DNA of 64,000 nucleotides, taken from contig CAMDTW010000562.1 in the NCBI GenBank assembly GCA_945910005.1, forward strand, positions 17,501 through 81,500, read 5' to 3'. The translations under genes and the position numbers were made by a program. Source of the stretch: Isoperla grammatica (lineage: Eukaryota; Arthropoda; Insecta; Plecoptera; Perlodidae). The stretch's first letter is position 1; every line of letters begins with the position of its first letter. The notes under the pieces were generated by a model that worked only from the letters and a program-made list of their open reading frames with translations, searched no databases and was not told where the DNA came from. Below are positions 11,727 through 23,480 of the stretch, piece after piece.

Positions 11727-13170
11727 AGACACATTGTTTTGTTTCCAACTATCATGTGTATAGTTTATTTTACGGTATTTGTTTTTATCTAATAGATATT
11801 ATTTTAAATACTTCCTAATGAAGCCCGAAAGAAGGAATAATAAAATAATTTCAACCATTAAGGCTGACATGTTCTTTATGTAGGCCTATATATAGCGATT
11901 GGGTTCTGCATTACGTGGAATGAGCGGTAGCCATTGTTATGAAAATGTGTCCCAAACTCTGACTGGGATCGAACCCAGAACCACCGGCGCTATATACTGC
12001 TGATACACCTGTCTATTGATATTTGTTGATATGTTTTTAATATTGTACGCGTTTCATATAAGAAAGTTCTTTGTATGTTTGTAGTATACCGTTAAGCTAA
12101 ATATACAATGTACAATTATTTTACTGAAGAAAAGCGTGGTAGACAAAAACAAAATGAATTTTACAACGTTATTCCGTCGACTTATTGTGCTGTAATGTTA
12201 CTTTAAAACGGTTCCATCTAAAAACTCAAAATCATATGAGTTAAGATATTGTAACATTTTAAATACTCATCAATGTAAGTTAATCTCATAACAAAATGTA
12301 GGCCTACACTGTTCACAATATAGAACAATAATTGCTTTGATATTCTTACGAGATGTTCATGCACGTGTTGACGATATTATGCATATGCATATTATGTAGT
12401 CCAGCTCTTTGCGAAAGTAACTTAAAAATAGAATTATCAGCCATCTAGAAATCCATTTCGCTACTTTTGTAGGTTTTTTAAAACGAGCTAAACGCACCCA
12501 GATAAAAGTGTCTTTGTTCATCATTCATTACACTATAGGATAACCCAATATGATGAAAATCATAGTACGTGTAATTATACCATTGGCCTTTAAAAAAACT
12601 TTTTTTCCAGAACTCAAACGGATAATATTCAATTTAAAGACAAGCTATATTTTTATAAATCTTAACAAATTAATATTTACTATCGATAGGAAGGTATACC
12701 AATAACTAAACAAAACTTATGGGTGTGTGATAAATGTTATTATTTACAACTTGGTTAAAACCGAAATAAATAAATGTTTATGTTTGTATGGCCTAACTAG
12801 ATGGCTAATATTGCAACACATTATAATAACGCATAGGTTCTACCTCGTGATGAATTGATCTGTGTTGATTGACATAACACCCTGACGGTCGTGTTGCACT
12901 TCTGATTGCGCCAAGGTGTGGAGAAGCGGGGGAGTTGGATGGAGAGCGACACAACCGCCGTGAGAGTGGCCCCACGTGGTTCGAACACCTGACGGGTGAG
13001 ATACATTGCTCTTATTAGGGTTGGGGTGTGCCTACATTACCGGCATTAATTAATTACTCTTCTAGGCAATTTGCATGGCTATAATGTTAACAGGCATTCA
13101 TTTTTAGCTTGCATAATTGTGTTTGGAACAAGTTAAAATATTCGTATGCTAATTGAAAGCAGTTTGTTGC
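11727..13170. other. AT-rich intergenic DNA with tRNA-like remnants
   Basis: No gene found. Besides the tRNA-like unit at 11,945-12,010, a weak B-box-like GTGGTTCGAACACC occurs at 12,976. Two copies of the motif TAGGCCTA (11,880 and 12,300) are present; this short word also recurs elsewhere in the window. Confidence 0.5.
11945..12010 (-). mobile_element. tRNA-like SINE remnant
   Basis: On the minus strand, GGTTCTGGGTTCGATCCCAG forms an exact T-stem/loop and B-box (GGTTCGATCCC), with GCAGTATATAGCGCCGGT upstream of it in a position like an anticodon arm. There is no clear A-box and no complete cloverleaf, so this is a SINE or tRNA pseudogene remnant rather than a functional tRNA. Confidence 0.5.
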
Positions 13171-16100
13171 GACTATCGTAAGCTACATGCATGTTGAGTC
13201 CATTAGCCATGTGACGTGGTATGACGCGAGCTAGCCGATCAAGTGTATTGCCTGACTATCGTAAGCTTCATGCATGTTGAGTCCATTAGCCATGCGACGT
13301 GGTGATGACGCGAGCTAGCCGATCAAGTGTATTGCCTGACTATCGTAAGCTACATGCATGTTGAGTCCATTAGCCATGTGACGTGGTGATGACGCGAGCT
13401 AGCCGATCAAGTGTATTGCCTGACTATCGTAAGCTACATGCATGTTGAGTCCATTAGCCATGTGACGTGGTGATGACGCGAGCTAGCCGATCAAGTGTAT
13501 TGCCTGACTATCGTAAGCTACATGCATGTTGAGTCCATTAGCCATGTGACGTGGTATGACGCGAGCTAGCCGATCAAGTGTATTGCCTGACTATCTAAAG
13601 CTACATGCATGTTGAGTCCATTAGCCATGTGACGTGGTGATGACGCGAGCTAGCCGAACAAGTGTATTGCCTGACTATCGTAAGCTACATGCATGTTGAG
13701 TCCATTAGCCATGTGACGTGGTGATGACGCGAGCTAGCCGAACAAGTGTATTGCCTGACTATCGTAAGCTACATGCATGTTGAGTCCATTAGCCATGTGA
13801 CGTGGTGATGACGCGAGCTAGCCGATCAAGTGTATTGCCTGACTATCGTAAGCTACATGCATGTTGAGTCCATTAGCCATGCGACGTGGTGATGACGCGA
13901 GCTAGCCGAACAAGTGTATTGCCTGACTATCGTAAGCTACATGCATGTTGAGTCCATTAGCCATGTGACGTGGTGATGACGCGAGCTAGCCGAACAAGTG
14001 TATTGCCTGACTATCGTAAGCTACATGCATGTTGAGTCCATTAGCCATGTGACGTAGTGATGACGCGAGCTAGCCGATCAAGTGTATTGCCTGACTATCG
14101 TAAGCTACATGCATGTTGAGTCCATTAGCCATGTGACGTGGTGATGACGCGAGCTAGCCGATCAAGTGTATTGCCTGACTATCGTAAGCTACATGCATGT
14201 TGAGTACATTAGCCATGTGACGTGGTGATGACGCGAGCTAGCCGATCAAGTGTATTGCCTGACTATCGTAAGCTACATGCATGTTGAGTCCATTAGCCAT
14301 GTGACGTGGTATGACGCGAGCTAGCCGATCAAGTGTATTGCCTGACTATCGTAAGCTACATGCATGTTGAGTCCATTAGCCTTGTGACGTGGTGATGACG
14401 CGAGCTAGCCGATCAAGTGTATTGCCTGACTATCGTAAGCTACATGCATGTTGAGTCCATTAGCCATGTGACGTGGTGATGACGCGAGCTAGCCGATCAA
14501 GTGTATTGCCTGACTATCTAAAGCTACATGCATGTTGAGTACATTAGCCATGTGACGTGGTGATGACGCGAGCTAGCCGATCAAGTGTATTGCCTGACTA
14601 TCTAAAGCTACATGCATGTTGAGTACATTAGCCATGTGACGTGGTGATGACGCGAGCTAGCCGATCAAGTGTATTGCCTGACTATCGTAAGCTACATGCA
14701 TGTTGAGTCCATTAGCCATGTGACGTGGTGATGACGCGAGCTAGCCGATCAAGTGTATTGCCTGACTATCGTAAGCTACATGCATGTTGAGTCCATTAGC
14801 CATGTGACGTGGTGATGACGCGAGCTAGCCGATCAAGTGTATTGCCTGACTATCGTAAGCTACATGCATGTTGAGTCCATTAGCCATGTGACGTGGTGAT
14901 GACGCGAGCTAGCCGATCAAGTGTATTGCCTGACTATCGTAAGCTACATGCATGTTGAGTCCATTAGCCATGTGACGTGGTGATGACGCGAGCTAGCCGA
15001 TCAAGTGTATTGCCTGACTATCGTAAGCTACATGCATGTTGAGTCCATTAGCCATGTGACGTGGTGATGACGCGAGCTAGCCGATCAAGTGTATTGCCTG
15101 ACTATCGTAAGCTACATGCATGTTGAGTCCATTAGCCATGTGACGTGGTGATGACGCGAGCTAGCCCATCAAGTGTATTGCCTGACTATCGTAAGCTACA
15201 TGCATGTTGAGTCCATTAGCCATGTGACGTGGTGATGACGCGAGCTAGCCGATCAAGTGTATTGCCTGACTATTGTAAGCTACATGCATGTTGAGTCCAT
15301 TAGCCATGTGACGTGGTGATGACGCGAGCTAGCCGATCAAGTGTATTGTCTGACTATCGTAAGCTACATGCATGTTGAGTCCATTAGCCATGTGACGTGG
15401 TGATGACGCGAGCTAGCCGATCAAGTGTATTGTCTGACTATCGTAAGCTACATGCATGTTGAGTCCATTAGCCATGTGACGTGGTGATGACGCGAGCTAG
15501 CCGATCAAGTGTATTGCCTGACTATCGTAAGCTACATGCATGTTGAGTACATTAGCCATGTGACGTGGTGATGACGCGAGCTAGCCGATCAAGTGTATTG
15601 CCTGACTATCGTAGGCTACATGCATGTTGAGTCCATTAGCCATGTGACGTGGTGATGACGCGAGCTAGCCGATCAAGTGTATTGCCTGACTATCGTAAGC
15701 TACATGCATGTTGAGTCCATTAGCCATGTGACGTGGTGATGACGCGAGCTAGCCGGTCAAGTGTATTGCCTGACTATCTAAAGCTACATGCATGTTGAGT
15801 ACATTAGCCATGTGACGTGGTGATGACGCGAGCTAGCCGATCAAGTGTATTGCCTGACTATCTAAAGCTACATGCATGTTGAGTCCATTAGCCATGGGAC
15901 GTGGTGATGACGCGAGCTAGCCGATCAAGTGTATTGCCTGACTATCTAAAGCTACATGCATGTTGAGTCCATTAGCCTTGTGACGTGGTGATGACGCGAG
16001 CTAGCCGATCAAGTGTATTGCCTGACTATCTAAAGCTACATGCATGTTGAGTCCATTAGCCATGGGACGTGGTGATGACGCGAGCTAGCCGATCAAGTGT

Positions 16101-16279
16101 ATTGCCTGACTATCTAGAGCTACATGCATGTTGAGTCCATAAGCCATGTGACGTGGTGATGACGCGAGCTAGCCGATCAAGTGTATTGCCTGACTATCGT
16201 AAGCTACATGCATGTTGAGTACATTAGCCATGTGACGTGGTGATGACGCGAGCTAGCCGATCAAGTGTATTGCCTGACT

Positions 16280-17290
16280 ATCGTAAGCTACATGCATGTT
16301 GAGTACATTAGCCATGTGACGTGGTGATGACGCGAGCTAGCCGATCAAGTGTATTGCCTGACTATCTAGAGCTACATGCATGTTGAGTACATTAGCCATG
16401 TGACGTGGTGATGACGCGAGCTAGCCGATCAAGTGTATTGCCTGACTATCGTAAGCTACATGCATGTTGAGTACATTAGCCATGTGACGTGGTGATGACG
16501 CGAGCTAGCCGATCAAGTGTATTGCCTGACTATCGTAAGCTACATGCATGTTGAGTACATTAGCCATGTGACGTGGTGATGACGCGAGCTAGCCGATCAA
16601 GTGTATTGCCTGACTATCGTAAGCTACATGCATGTTGAGTACATTAGCCATGTGACGTGGTGATGACGCGAGCTAGCCGATCAAGTGTATTGTCTGACTA
16701 TCGTAAGCTACATGCATGTTGAGTCCATTAGCCATGTGACGTGGTGATGACGCGAGCTAGCCGATCAAGTGTATTGCCTGACTATCGTAAGCTACATGCA
16801 TGTTGAGTACATTAGCCATGTGACGTGGTGATGACGCGAGCTAGCCGATCAAGTGTATTGCCTGACTATCTAGAGCTACATGCATGTTGAGTACATTAGC
16901 CATGTGACGTGGTGATGACGCGAGCTAGCCGATCAAGTGTATTGCCTGACTATCGTAAGCTACATGCATGTTGAGTACATTAGCCATGTGACGTGGTGAT
17001 GACGCGAGCTAGCCGATCAAGTGTATTGCCTGACTATCGTAAGCTACATGCATGTTGAGTACATTAGCCATGTGACGTGGTGATGACGCGAGCTAGCCGA
17101 TCAAGTGTATTGCCTGACTATCGTAAGCTACATGCATGTTGAGTACATTAGCCATGTGACGTGGTGATGACGCGAGCTAGCCGATCAAGTGTATTGTCTG
17201 ACTATCGTAAGCTACATGCATGTTGAGTCCATTAGCCATGTGACGTGGTGATGACGCGAGCTAGCCGATCAAGTGTATTGCCTGACTATC
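16280..17290. repeat. 504-bp (6-mer) local higher-order repeat
   Basis: The rare ATCTAGAG monomer at 16,365 recurs at 16,869, and the GTCTGAC monomer at 16,691 recurs at 17,195. Both are spaced exactly 504 bp (six monomers), with matching C/A states in the intervening units. Confidence 0.78.
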
Positions 17291-20200
17291 GTAAGCTACA
17301 TGCATGTTGAGTACATTAGCCATGTGACGTGGTGATGACGCGAGCTAGCCGATCAAGTGTATTGCCTGACTATCGTAAGCTACATGCATGTTGAGTCCAT
17401 TAGCCATGTGACGTGGTGATGACGCGAGCTAGCCGATCAAATGTATTGCCTGACTATCGTAAGCTGCATGCATGTTGAGTACATTAGCCTTGTGACGTGG
17501 TGATGACGCGAGCTAGCCGATCAAATGTATTGCCTGACTATCGTAAGCTGCATGCATGTTGAGTACATTAGCCATGTGACGTGGTGATGACGCGAGCTAG
17601 CCGATCAAGTGTATTGCCTGACTATCGTAAGCTCCATGCATGTTGAGTACATTAGCCATGTGACGTGGTGATGACGCGAGCTAGCCGATCAAATGTATTG
17701 CCTGACTATCGTAAGCTGCATGCATGTTGAGTACATTAGCCTTGTGACGTGGTGATGACGCGAGCTAGCCGATCAAGTGTATTGCCTGACTATCGTAAGC
17801 TACATGCATGTTGAGTCCATTAGCCATGTGACGTGGTGATGACGCGAGCTAGCCGATCAAGTGTATTGCCTGACTATCGTAAGCTACATGCATGTTGAGT
17901 ACATTAGCCATGTGACGTGGTGATGACGCGAGCTAGCCGGTCAAGTGTATTGCCTGACTATCTAAAGCTACATGCATGTTGAGTACATTAGCCATGTGAC
18001 GTGGTGATGACGCGAGCTAGCCGATCAAGTGTATTGCCTGACTATCGTAAGCTACATGCATGTTGAGTCCATTAGCCATGGGACGTGGTGATGACGCGAG
18101 CTAGCCGATCAAGTGTATTGCCTGACTATCGTAAGCTACATGCATGTTGAGTCCATTAGCCATGTGACGTGGTGATGACGCGAGCTAGCCGATCAAGTGT
18201 ATTGCCTGACTATCGTAAGCTACATGCATGTTGAGTACATTAGCCATGTGACGTGGTGATGACGCGAGCTAGCCGATCAAGTGTATTGCCTGACTATCGT
18301 AAGCTACATGCATGTTGAGTACATTAGCCATGTGACGTGGTGATGACGCGAGCTAGCCGATCAAGTGTATTGCCTGACTATCTAGAGCTACATGCATGTT
18401 GAGTACATTAGCCATGTGACGTGGTGATGACGCGAGCTAGCCGATCAAGTGTATTGCCTGACTATCGTAAGCTACATGCATGTTGAGTACATTAGCCATG
18501 TGACGTGGTGATGACGCGAGCTAGCCGATCAAGTGTATTGCCTGACTATCGTAAGCTACATGCATGTTGAGTACATTAGCCATGTGACGTGGTGATGACG
18601 CGAGCTAGCCCATCAAGTGTATTGCCTGACTATCGTAAGCTACATGCATGTTGAGTACATTAGCCATGTGACGTGGTGATGACGCGAGCTAGCCGATCAA
18701 GTGTATTGCCTGACTATCGTAAGCTACATGCATGTTGAGTACATTAGCCATGTGACGTGGTGATGACGCGAGCTAGCCGATCAAGTGTATTGCCTGACTA
18801 TCGTAAGCTACATGCATGTTGAGTACATTAGCCATGTGACGTGGTGATGACGCGAGCTAGCCGATCAAGTGTATTGCCTGACTATCGTAAGCTACATGCA
18901 TGTTCAGTACATTAGCCATGTGACGTGGTGATGACGCGAGCTAGCCGATCAAGTGTATTGTCTGACTATCTAAAGCTACATGCATGTTCAGTACATTAGC
19001 CATGTGACGTGGTGATGACGCGAGCTAGCCGATCAAGTGTATTGTCTGACTATCTAAAGCTACATGCATGTTCAGTACATTAGCCATGTGACGTGGTGAT
19101 GACGCGAGCTAGCCGATCAAGTGTATTGTCTGACTATCTAAAGCTACATGCATGTTCAGTACATTAGCCATGGGACGTGGTGATGACGCGAGCTAGCCGA
19201 TCAAGTGTATTGCCTGACTATCTAAAGCTACATGCATGTTGAGTACATTAGCCATGTGACGTGGTGATGACGCGAGCTAGCCGATCAAGTGTATTGCCTG
19301 ACTATCTAGAGCTACATGCATGTTGAGTCCATTAGCCATGTGACGTGGTGATGACGCGAGCTAGCCGATCAAGTGTATTGTCTGACTATCGTAAGCTACA
19401 TGCATGTTGAGTCCATTAGCCATGTGACGTGGTGATGACGCGAGCTAGCCGATCAAGTGTATTGCCTGACTATCGTAAGCTACATGCATGTTGAGTCCAT
19501 TAGCCATGTGACGTGGTGATGACGCGAGCTAGCCCAAAAAGTGTATTGTCTGACTATCGTAAGCTACATGCATGTTGAGTCCATTAGCCATGTGACGTGG
19601 TGATGACGCGAGCTAGCCGATCAAGTGTATTGTCTGACTATCGTAAGCTACATGCATGTTGAGTCCATTAGCCATGTGACGTGGTGATGACGCGAGCTAG
19701 CCGATCAAGTGTATTGCCTGACTATCGTAAGCTACATGCATGTTGAGTCCATTAGCCATGTGACGTGGTGATGACGCGAGCTAGCCGATCAAGTGTATTG
19801 CCTGACTATCGTAAGCTACATGCATGTTGAGTCCATTAGCCATGTGACGTGGTGATGACGCGAGCTAGCCGATCAAGTGTATTGCCTGACTATCGTAAGC
19901 TACATGCATGTTGAGTCCATTAGCCATGTGACGTGGTGATGACGCGAGCTAGCCCATCAAGTGTATTGCCTGACTATCGTAAGCTACATGCATGTTGAGT
20001 ACATTAGCCATGTGACGTGGTGATGACGCGAGCTAGCCGATCAAGTGTATTGCCTGACTATCTAAAGCTACATGCATGTTGAGTACATTAGCCATGTGAC
20101 GTGGTGATGACGCGAGCTAGCCGATCAAGTGTATTGCCTGACTATCGTAAGCTACATGCATGTTGAGTACATTAGCCTTGTGACGTGGTGATGACGCGAG

Positions 20201-20514
20201 CTAGCCGATCAAGTGTATTGCCTGACTATCGTAAGCTACATGCATGTTGAGTCCATTAGCCATGTGACGTGGTGATGACGCGAGCTAGCCGATCAAGTGT
20301 ATTGCCTGACTATCTAAAGCTACATGCATGTTGAGTACATTAGCCATGTGACGTGGTGATGACGCGAGCTAGCCGATCAAGTGTATTGCCTGACTATCGT
20401 AAGCTACATGCATGTTGAGTACATTAGCCATGTGACGTGGTGATGACGCGAGCTAGCCGATCAAGTGTATTGCCTGACTATCGTAAGCTACGTGCATGTT
20501 GAGTACATTAGCCA

Positions 20515-20538
20515 TGTGACGTGGTGATGACGCGAGCT
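20515..20538. repeat. Left copy of 24-bp target-site duplication
   Basis: This is satellite sequence running from TGTGACGTGG to GCGAGCT. It is identical to 22,507-22,530 and flanks the R1-clade insertion. Satellite phase is kept once one copy is removed. Confidence 0.85.
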
Positions 20539-21259
20539 TTTTTCATTTTTTTTTTTCATTAAATCCACATCTACATCTGACGCCACCTAAGCCGAAGCTT
20601 ATATGCGTCTATCTTTTCTTGTATTTGTGTTATCTCTTGCTGTTTTTCTTGAAGTCCGACCTTAGGAGTCCTCAAATTGGTAACCCTCCTTTGTCGTTGG
20701 TATTGTCTTTGCAATGTATTAGCTTCTTGTTCTTGATATTATTCTCCTTGTATATTTATTCATCTTCTTCTGCTCTTCGTAGTTTCTGTTTACTCCATTT
20801 CGGATGATTTTCCTTTGACTAGGCATAAATCGTTGCTTCTATGGTTGTTTTTGTTTCAACCTGATGAGGATTCATGTGCTTCTTCTGTGCTTTGCTTCCC
20901 CTCCAGTGGTCGCAGTGATCGTATTCCTTCTTCTGAGTGTTCAGCTCCTCTTCTTCTTCCAAGTTATGTCGTCTTCTCCACGATTCTTCCTCTCTTTTCT
21001 TCTTTTCACTGTCTGGTGGTTCTTGAGGAGAATACTTCTGCTGATCTTGATTTCCCTTCTGGTGATCGAACTGGTCATCTTCTTTTCTTTTTGAGTTAAC
21101 TGGTCACTTTCCGGTTTCCTCTTCAAGTCGTAGCTTTCTGCCCCTCTGCGTCATTTCTTCTTATCGCTGTCCTCTGTTTCTAGGTGTTTTCCTGTTTCTT
21201 CTTCAATCTTTTGAACGGCGCTTGCTAATCTTCGATTCTTCTATTCTCCCTATTTTGTG

Positions 21260-22504
21260 TCACCAATCCTCATCTTCTTCTTCTTCTTCTTCTTCTTCTT
21301 CTTCTTCTTCTTCTGAGTACACATCTGATTGATTTCGCTGTTTCCCTCTTCTTTTTGGATTTCTCTCTTGCATATACCCTCCTACTTCATCTCTCGCATC
21401 CAGCCTGTCTTCTTCCAGTTCTTCTTGTCGGCGATTAAACACGTCTATTGCGAACTTCTCAAGTTGTCTGTAGTGATTTTTGCAATTGAGCATCCCTCTA
21501 AAGTCTTGTAATCTCCTTGCTTCCTTAAGACGTTCTTCATTTAGATGTTCTTTCCTTATGTCCGAATACAGTTCGCAATCTTGCAGTACGTGCCAAATGT
21601 CTTCACGGTCTCCACATCTGCAAACATCATATTGTTCAAGTCCAAGTCTTCTTAGATTCGCTCGAAAAGGGCCGTGTCCTGTTAGCAGGAAGGTAAGTTG
21701 CAGACCTGGTTGAAACCATTCAATCCATGTAGCTCGTTCAATGGTTGATGGTATAAAACTGTGCGTTACTCTACCTTTCTCCGTTTGATCCCACAAGTCC
21801 TGCCATTGCTCTTCACATGTATCAGATATTCTTCTATTCTCGCATCTTATGAATATTCTTCGTTCTCTGTTTAGCAGTCTCGTTGTATTACTTGTAATGT
21901 TACCACAGGTTTTCGCGATATTTTTCTTTACGAAGTATCTGAAACCTGATCTTGTAATTTCTAGATCTAGCGGTAGTTTTCCTGCGAGCACCTGTAACGC
22001 TGGAGTGGAGACAGTCCTGCAAGCTCTAGTGAGTTGTAGAAGTAATGACCTCTGTATTGACGAGATTATTTGCTGATTTCTTCTCTTGTTTATAGATGTC
22101 ATCCAGACAGAGGCACCGTATGTTATTATGGGCACCGCTACCCTGTCGTACAGTATTCCCATAGTTCTATGGTTTAACCCCCAGTTCTTTCTTGCAAGAC
22201 GTTTTGTCATGGCAAATGTATTCAAGATCTTACTTCGTAGGTATTGCAGATGTGGTAAGAACGTTAGCTTATCATCCATCATGAGTCCTAAGTATTTGTA
22301 TTTATTAACAAAACCTAGTGATGTTCCGCCGATCTTGATTAGAGGATTTCTATGTTTCGAGAAATGGCCCTTCATCACCATACATTTGGTTTTACTTGTA
22401 GATATCGACATTTTGTGAAGTTCATTCCATTTCATGGACTTCTTTAGTACCGAATTTGCTTTTTCCTCTAGTTGCCGTCTCGAGTTGCCTTTGATTATTA
22501 TTAC
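21260..22504 (-). pseudogene. R1-clade ORF2 fragment (end of RT domain plus C-terminal zinc-knuckle region)
   Basis: The frame is open from the truncation point (22,504) for 414 codons to the stop at 21,260; the ATG at 22,435 is internal. It starts VIIIKGNSRRQLEEKAN, which in R1 ORF2 lies a few residues after the catalytic F/YADD box, so the polymerase active site is missing. Counting from the internal Met, visible landmarks are KYKYLG (45-50), VPIITYGASVW (101-111), QRSLLLQLTRACRTVSTPAL (128-147) followed by QVLAGKLPLDLE, and LTGHGPF (251-257). A C-x-C-x7-H-x4-C zinc knuckle uses C272, C274, H282 and C287. All are characteristic of the R1/TRAS/SART group. No internal stop or frameshift is present, so the copy is young. 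The C-terminus carries an acidic Glu run (about 372-387) produced by an in-frame GAA/GAG microsatellite. The protein cannot polymerise or cut on its own. Confidence 0.9.
21273..21314. repeat. (CTT)n microsatellite inside the R1 ORF end
   Basis: About 14 CTT triplets, read as GAA/GAG codons on the minus strand, encode the Glu run just before the ORF2 stop. Confidence 0.93.
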
Positions 22505-22506
22505 CT

Positions 22507-22530
22507 TGTGACGTGGTGATGACGCGAGCT
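22507..22530. repeat. Right copy of 24-bp target-site duplication
   Basis: Identical to 20,515-20,538; the satellite continues in phase with AGCCGATCAAG. Confidence 0.85.
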
Positions 22531-22959
22531 AGCCGATCAAGTGTATTGCCTGACTATCGTAAGCTACATGCATGTTGAGTCCATTAGCCATGTGACGTGG
22601 TGATGACGCGAGCTAGCCGATCAAGTGTATTGCCTGACTATCGTAAGCTACATGCATGTTGAGTACATTAGCCATGTGACGTGGTGATGACGCGAGCTAG
22701 CCGATCAAGTGTATTGCCTGACTATCGTAAGCTACGTGCATGTTGAGTACATTAGCCATGTGACGTGGTGATGACGCGAGCTAGCCCATCAAGTGTATTG
22801 CCTGACTATCGTAAGCTACGTGCATGTTGAGTACATTAGCCATGTGACGTGGTGATGACGCGAGCTAGCCGATCAAGTGTATTGCCTGACTATCTAAAGC
22901 TACATGCATGTTGAGTCCATTAGCCTTGTGACGTGGTGATGACGCGAGCTAGCCGATCA

Positions 22960-23480
22960 AGTGTATTGCCTGACTATCGTAAGCTACATGCATGTTGAGT
23001 ACATTAGACATGTGACGTGGTGATGACGCGAGCTAGCCGGTCAAGTGTAATGCCTGACTATCGTAAGCTACATGCATGTTGAGTACATTAGCCATGTGAC
23101 GTGGTGATGACGCGAGCTAGCCGATCAAGTGTATTGCCCGACTATCGTAAGCTAAATGCATGTTGAGTACATTAGCCATGTGACGTGGTGATGACGCGAG
23201 CTGGCCGATCAAGTGTATTGTCTGACTATCGTAAGCTACATGCATGTTGAGTACATTAGACATGTGACGTGGTGATGACGCGAGCTAGCCGGTCAAGTGT
23301 GTTGCCTGACTATCGTAAGCTACATGCATGTTGAGTACATTAGCCATGTGACGTGGTGATGACGCGAGCTAGCCGATCAAGTGTATTGCCCGACTATCGT
23401 AAGCTACATGCATGTTGAGTCCATTAGCCATGGGACGTGGTGATGACGCGAGCTAGCCGATCAAGTGTATTGCCTGACTA
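22960..23480. repeat. 252-bp (3-mer) local higher-order repeat
   Basis: The ATTAGACATG/CCGGTCAAG monomer near 23,005 recurs near 23,257, and the GCCCGAC monomer at 23,136 recurs at 23,388, both at 252-bp spacing. Confidence 0.7.

Larger units (their letters stand above)
13171..20538. repeat. 84-bp satellite array, left segment (about 88 copies)
   Basis: Head-to-tail 84-bp monomers begin abruptly at GACTATCGTAAGC (13,171). Landmarks per unit are GACTATCGTAAGCTACATGC, ATGTTGAGTCCATTAGCC, ATGTGACGTGGTGATGACGC, GAGCTAGCCGATCAAGTG and TATTGCCT. Phase check: GACTATCGTA at 14,177 and 14,261. Variant positions are ATCGTAAG/ATCTAAAG/ATCTAGAG, GAGTCCA/GAGTACA, CCATGTG/CCTTGTG/CCATGGG, GATCAAG/GGTCAAG and GCCTGAC/GTCTGAC, plus an 83-bp form (GGTATGACG). 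GC is about 49 percent, against AT-rich flanks, with five CpGs per unit. Each unit holds a perfect palindrome ACATGCATGT and two TGACG words. No long ORF crosses the array because every frame contains stops. Confidence 0.98.
20539..22506 (-). mobile_element. 5'-truncated R1-clade non-LTR retrotransposon inserted in the 84-bp satellite
   Basis: A 1,968-bp insertion interrupts the satellite in mid-monomer, directly after GAGCT. On the minus strand it holds the C-terminal part of an R1-type ORF2 (22,504-21,260), then a 3' UTR of about 720 nt, and ends in an A-rich tail (AATG followed by A-runs) at 20,539. It is flanked by exact 24-bp direct repeats of satellite sequence. The 5' truncation, A-rich 3' end and target duplication are the signature of target-primed reverse transcription. 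R1-clade elements are often site-specific (28S rDNA, telomeric or other simple repeats), so a satellite target fits the group. A full-length relative of about 5-6 kb would be expected elsewhere. Confidence 0.92.

Noticed and set aside
12976..13000. tRNA-like B-box GTGGTTCGAACACC
   Set aside because: A single short match without A-box or arm pairing; too weak to annotate as an element.
20815..21099. Ser/Leu-rich plus-strand frames in the R1 3' region
   Set aside because: They lie antisense to the R1 3' UTR, are pyrimidine-rich and carry no domain.
21329..22418. Several plus-strand frames of 60-110 codons
   Set aside because: They are antisense shadows of the R1 ORF2 frame.
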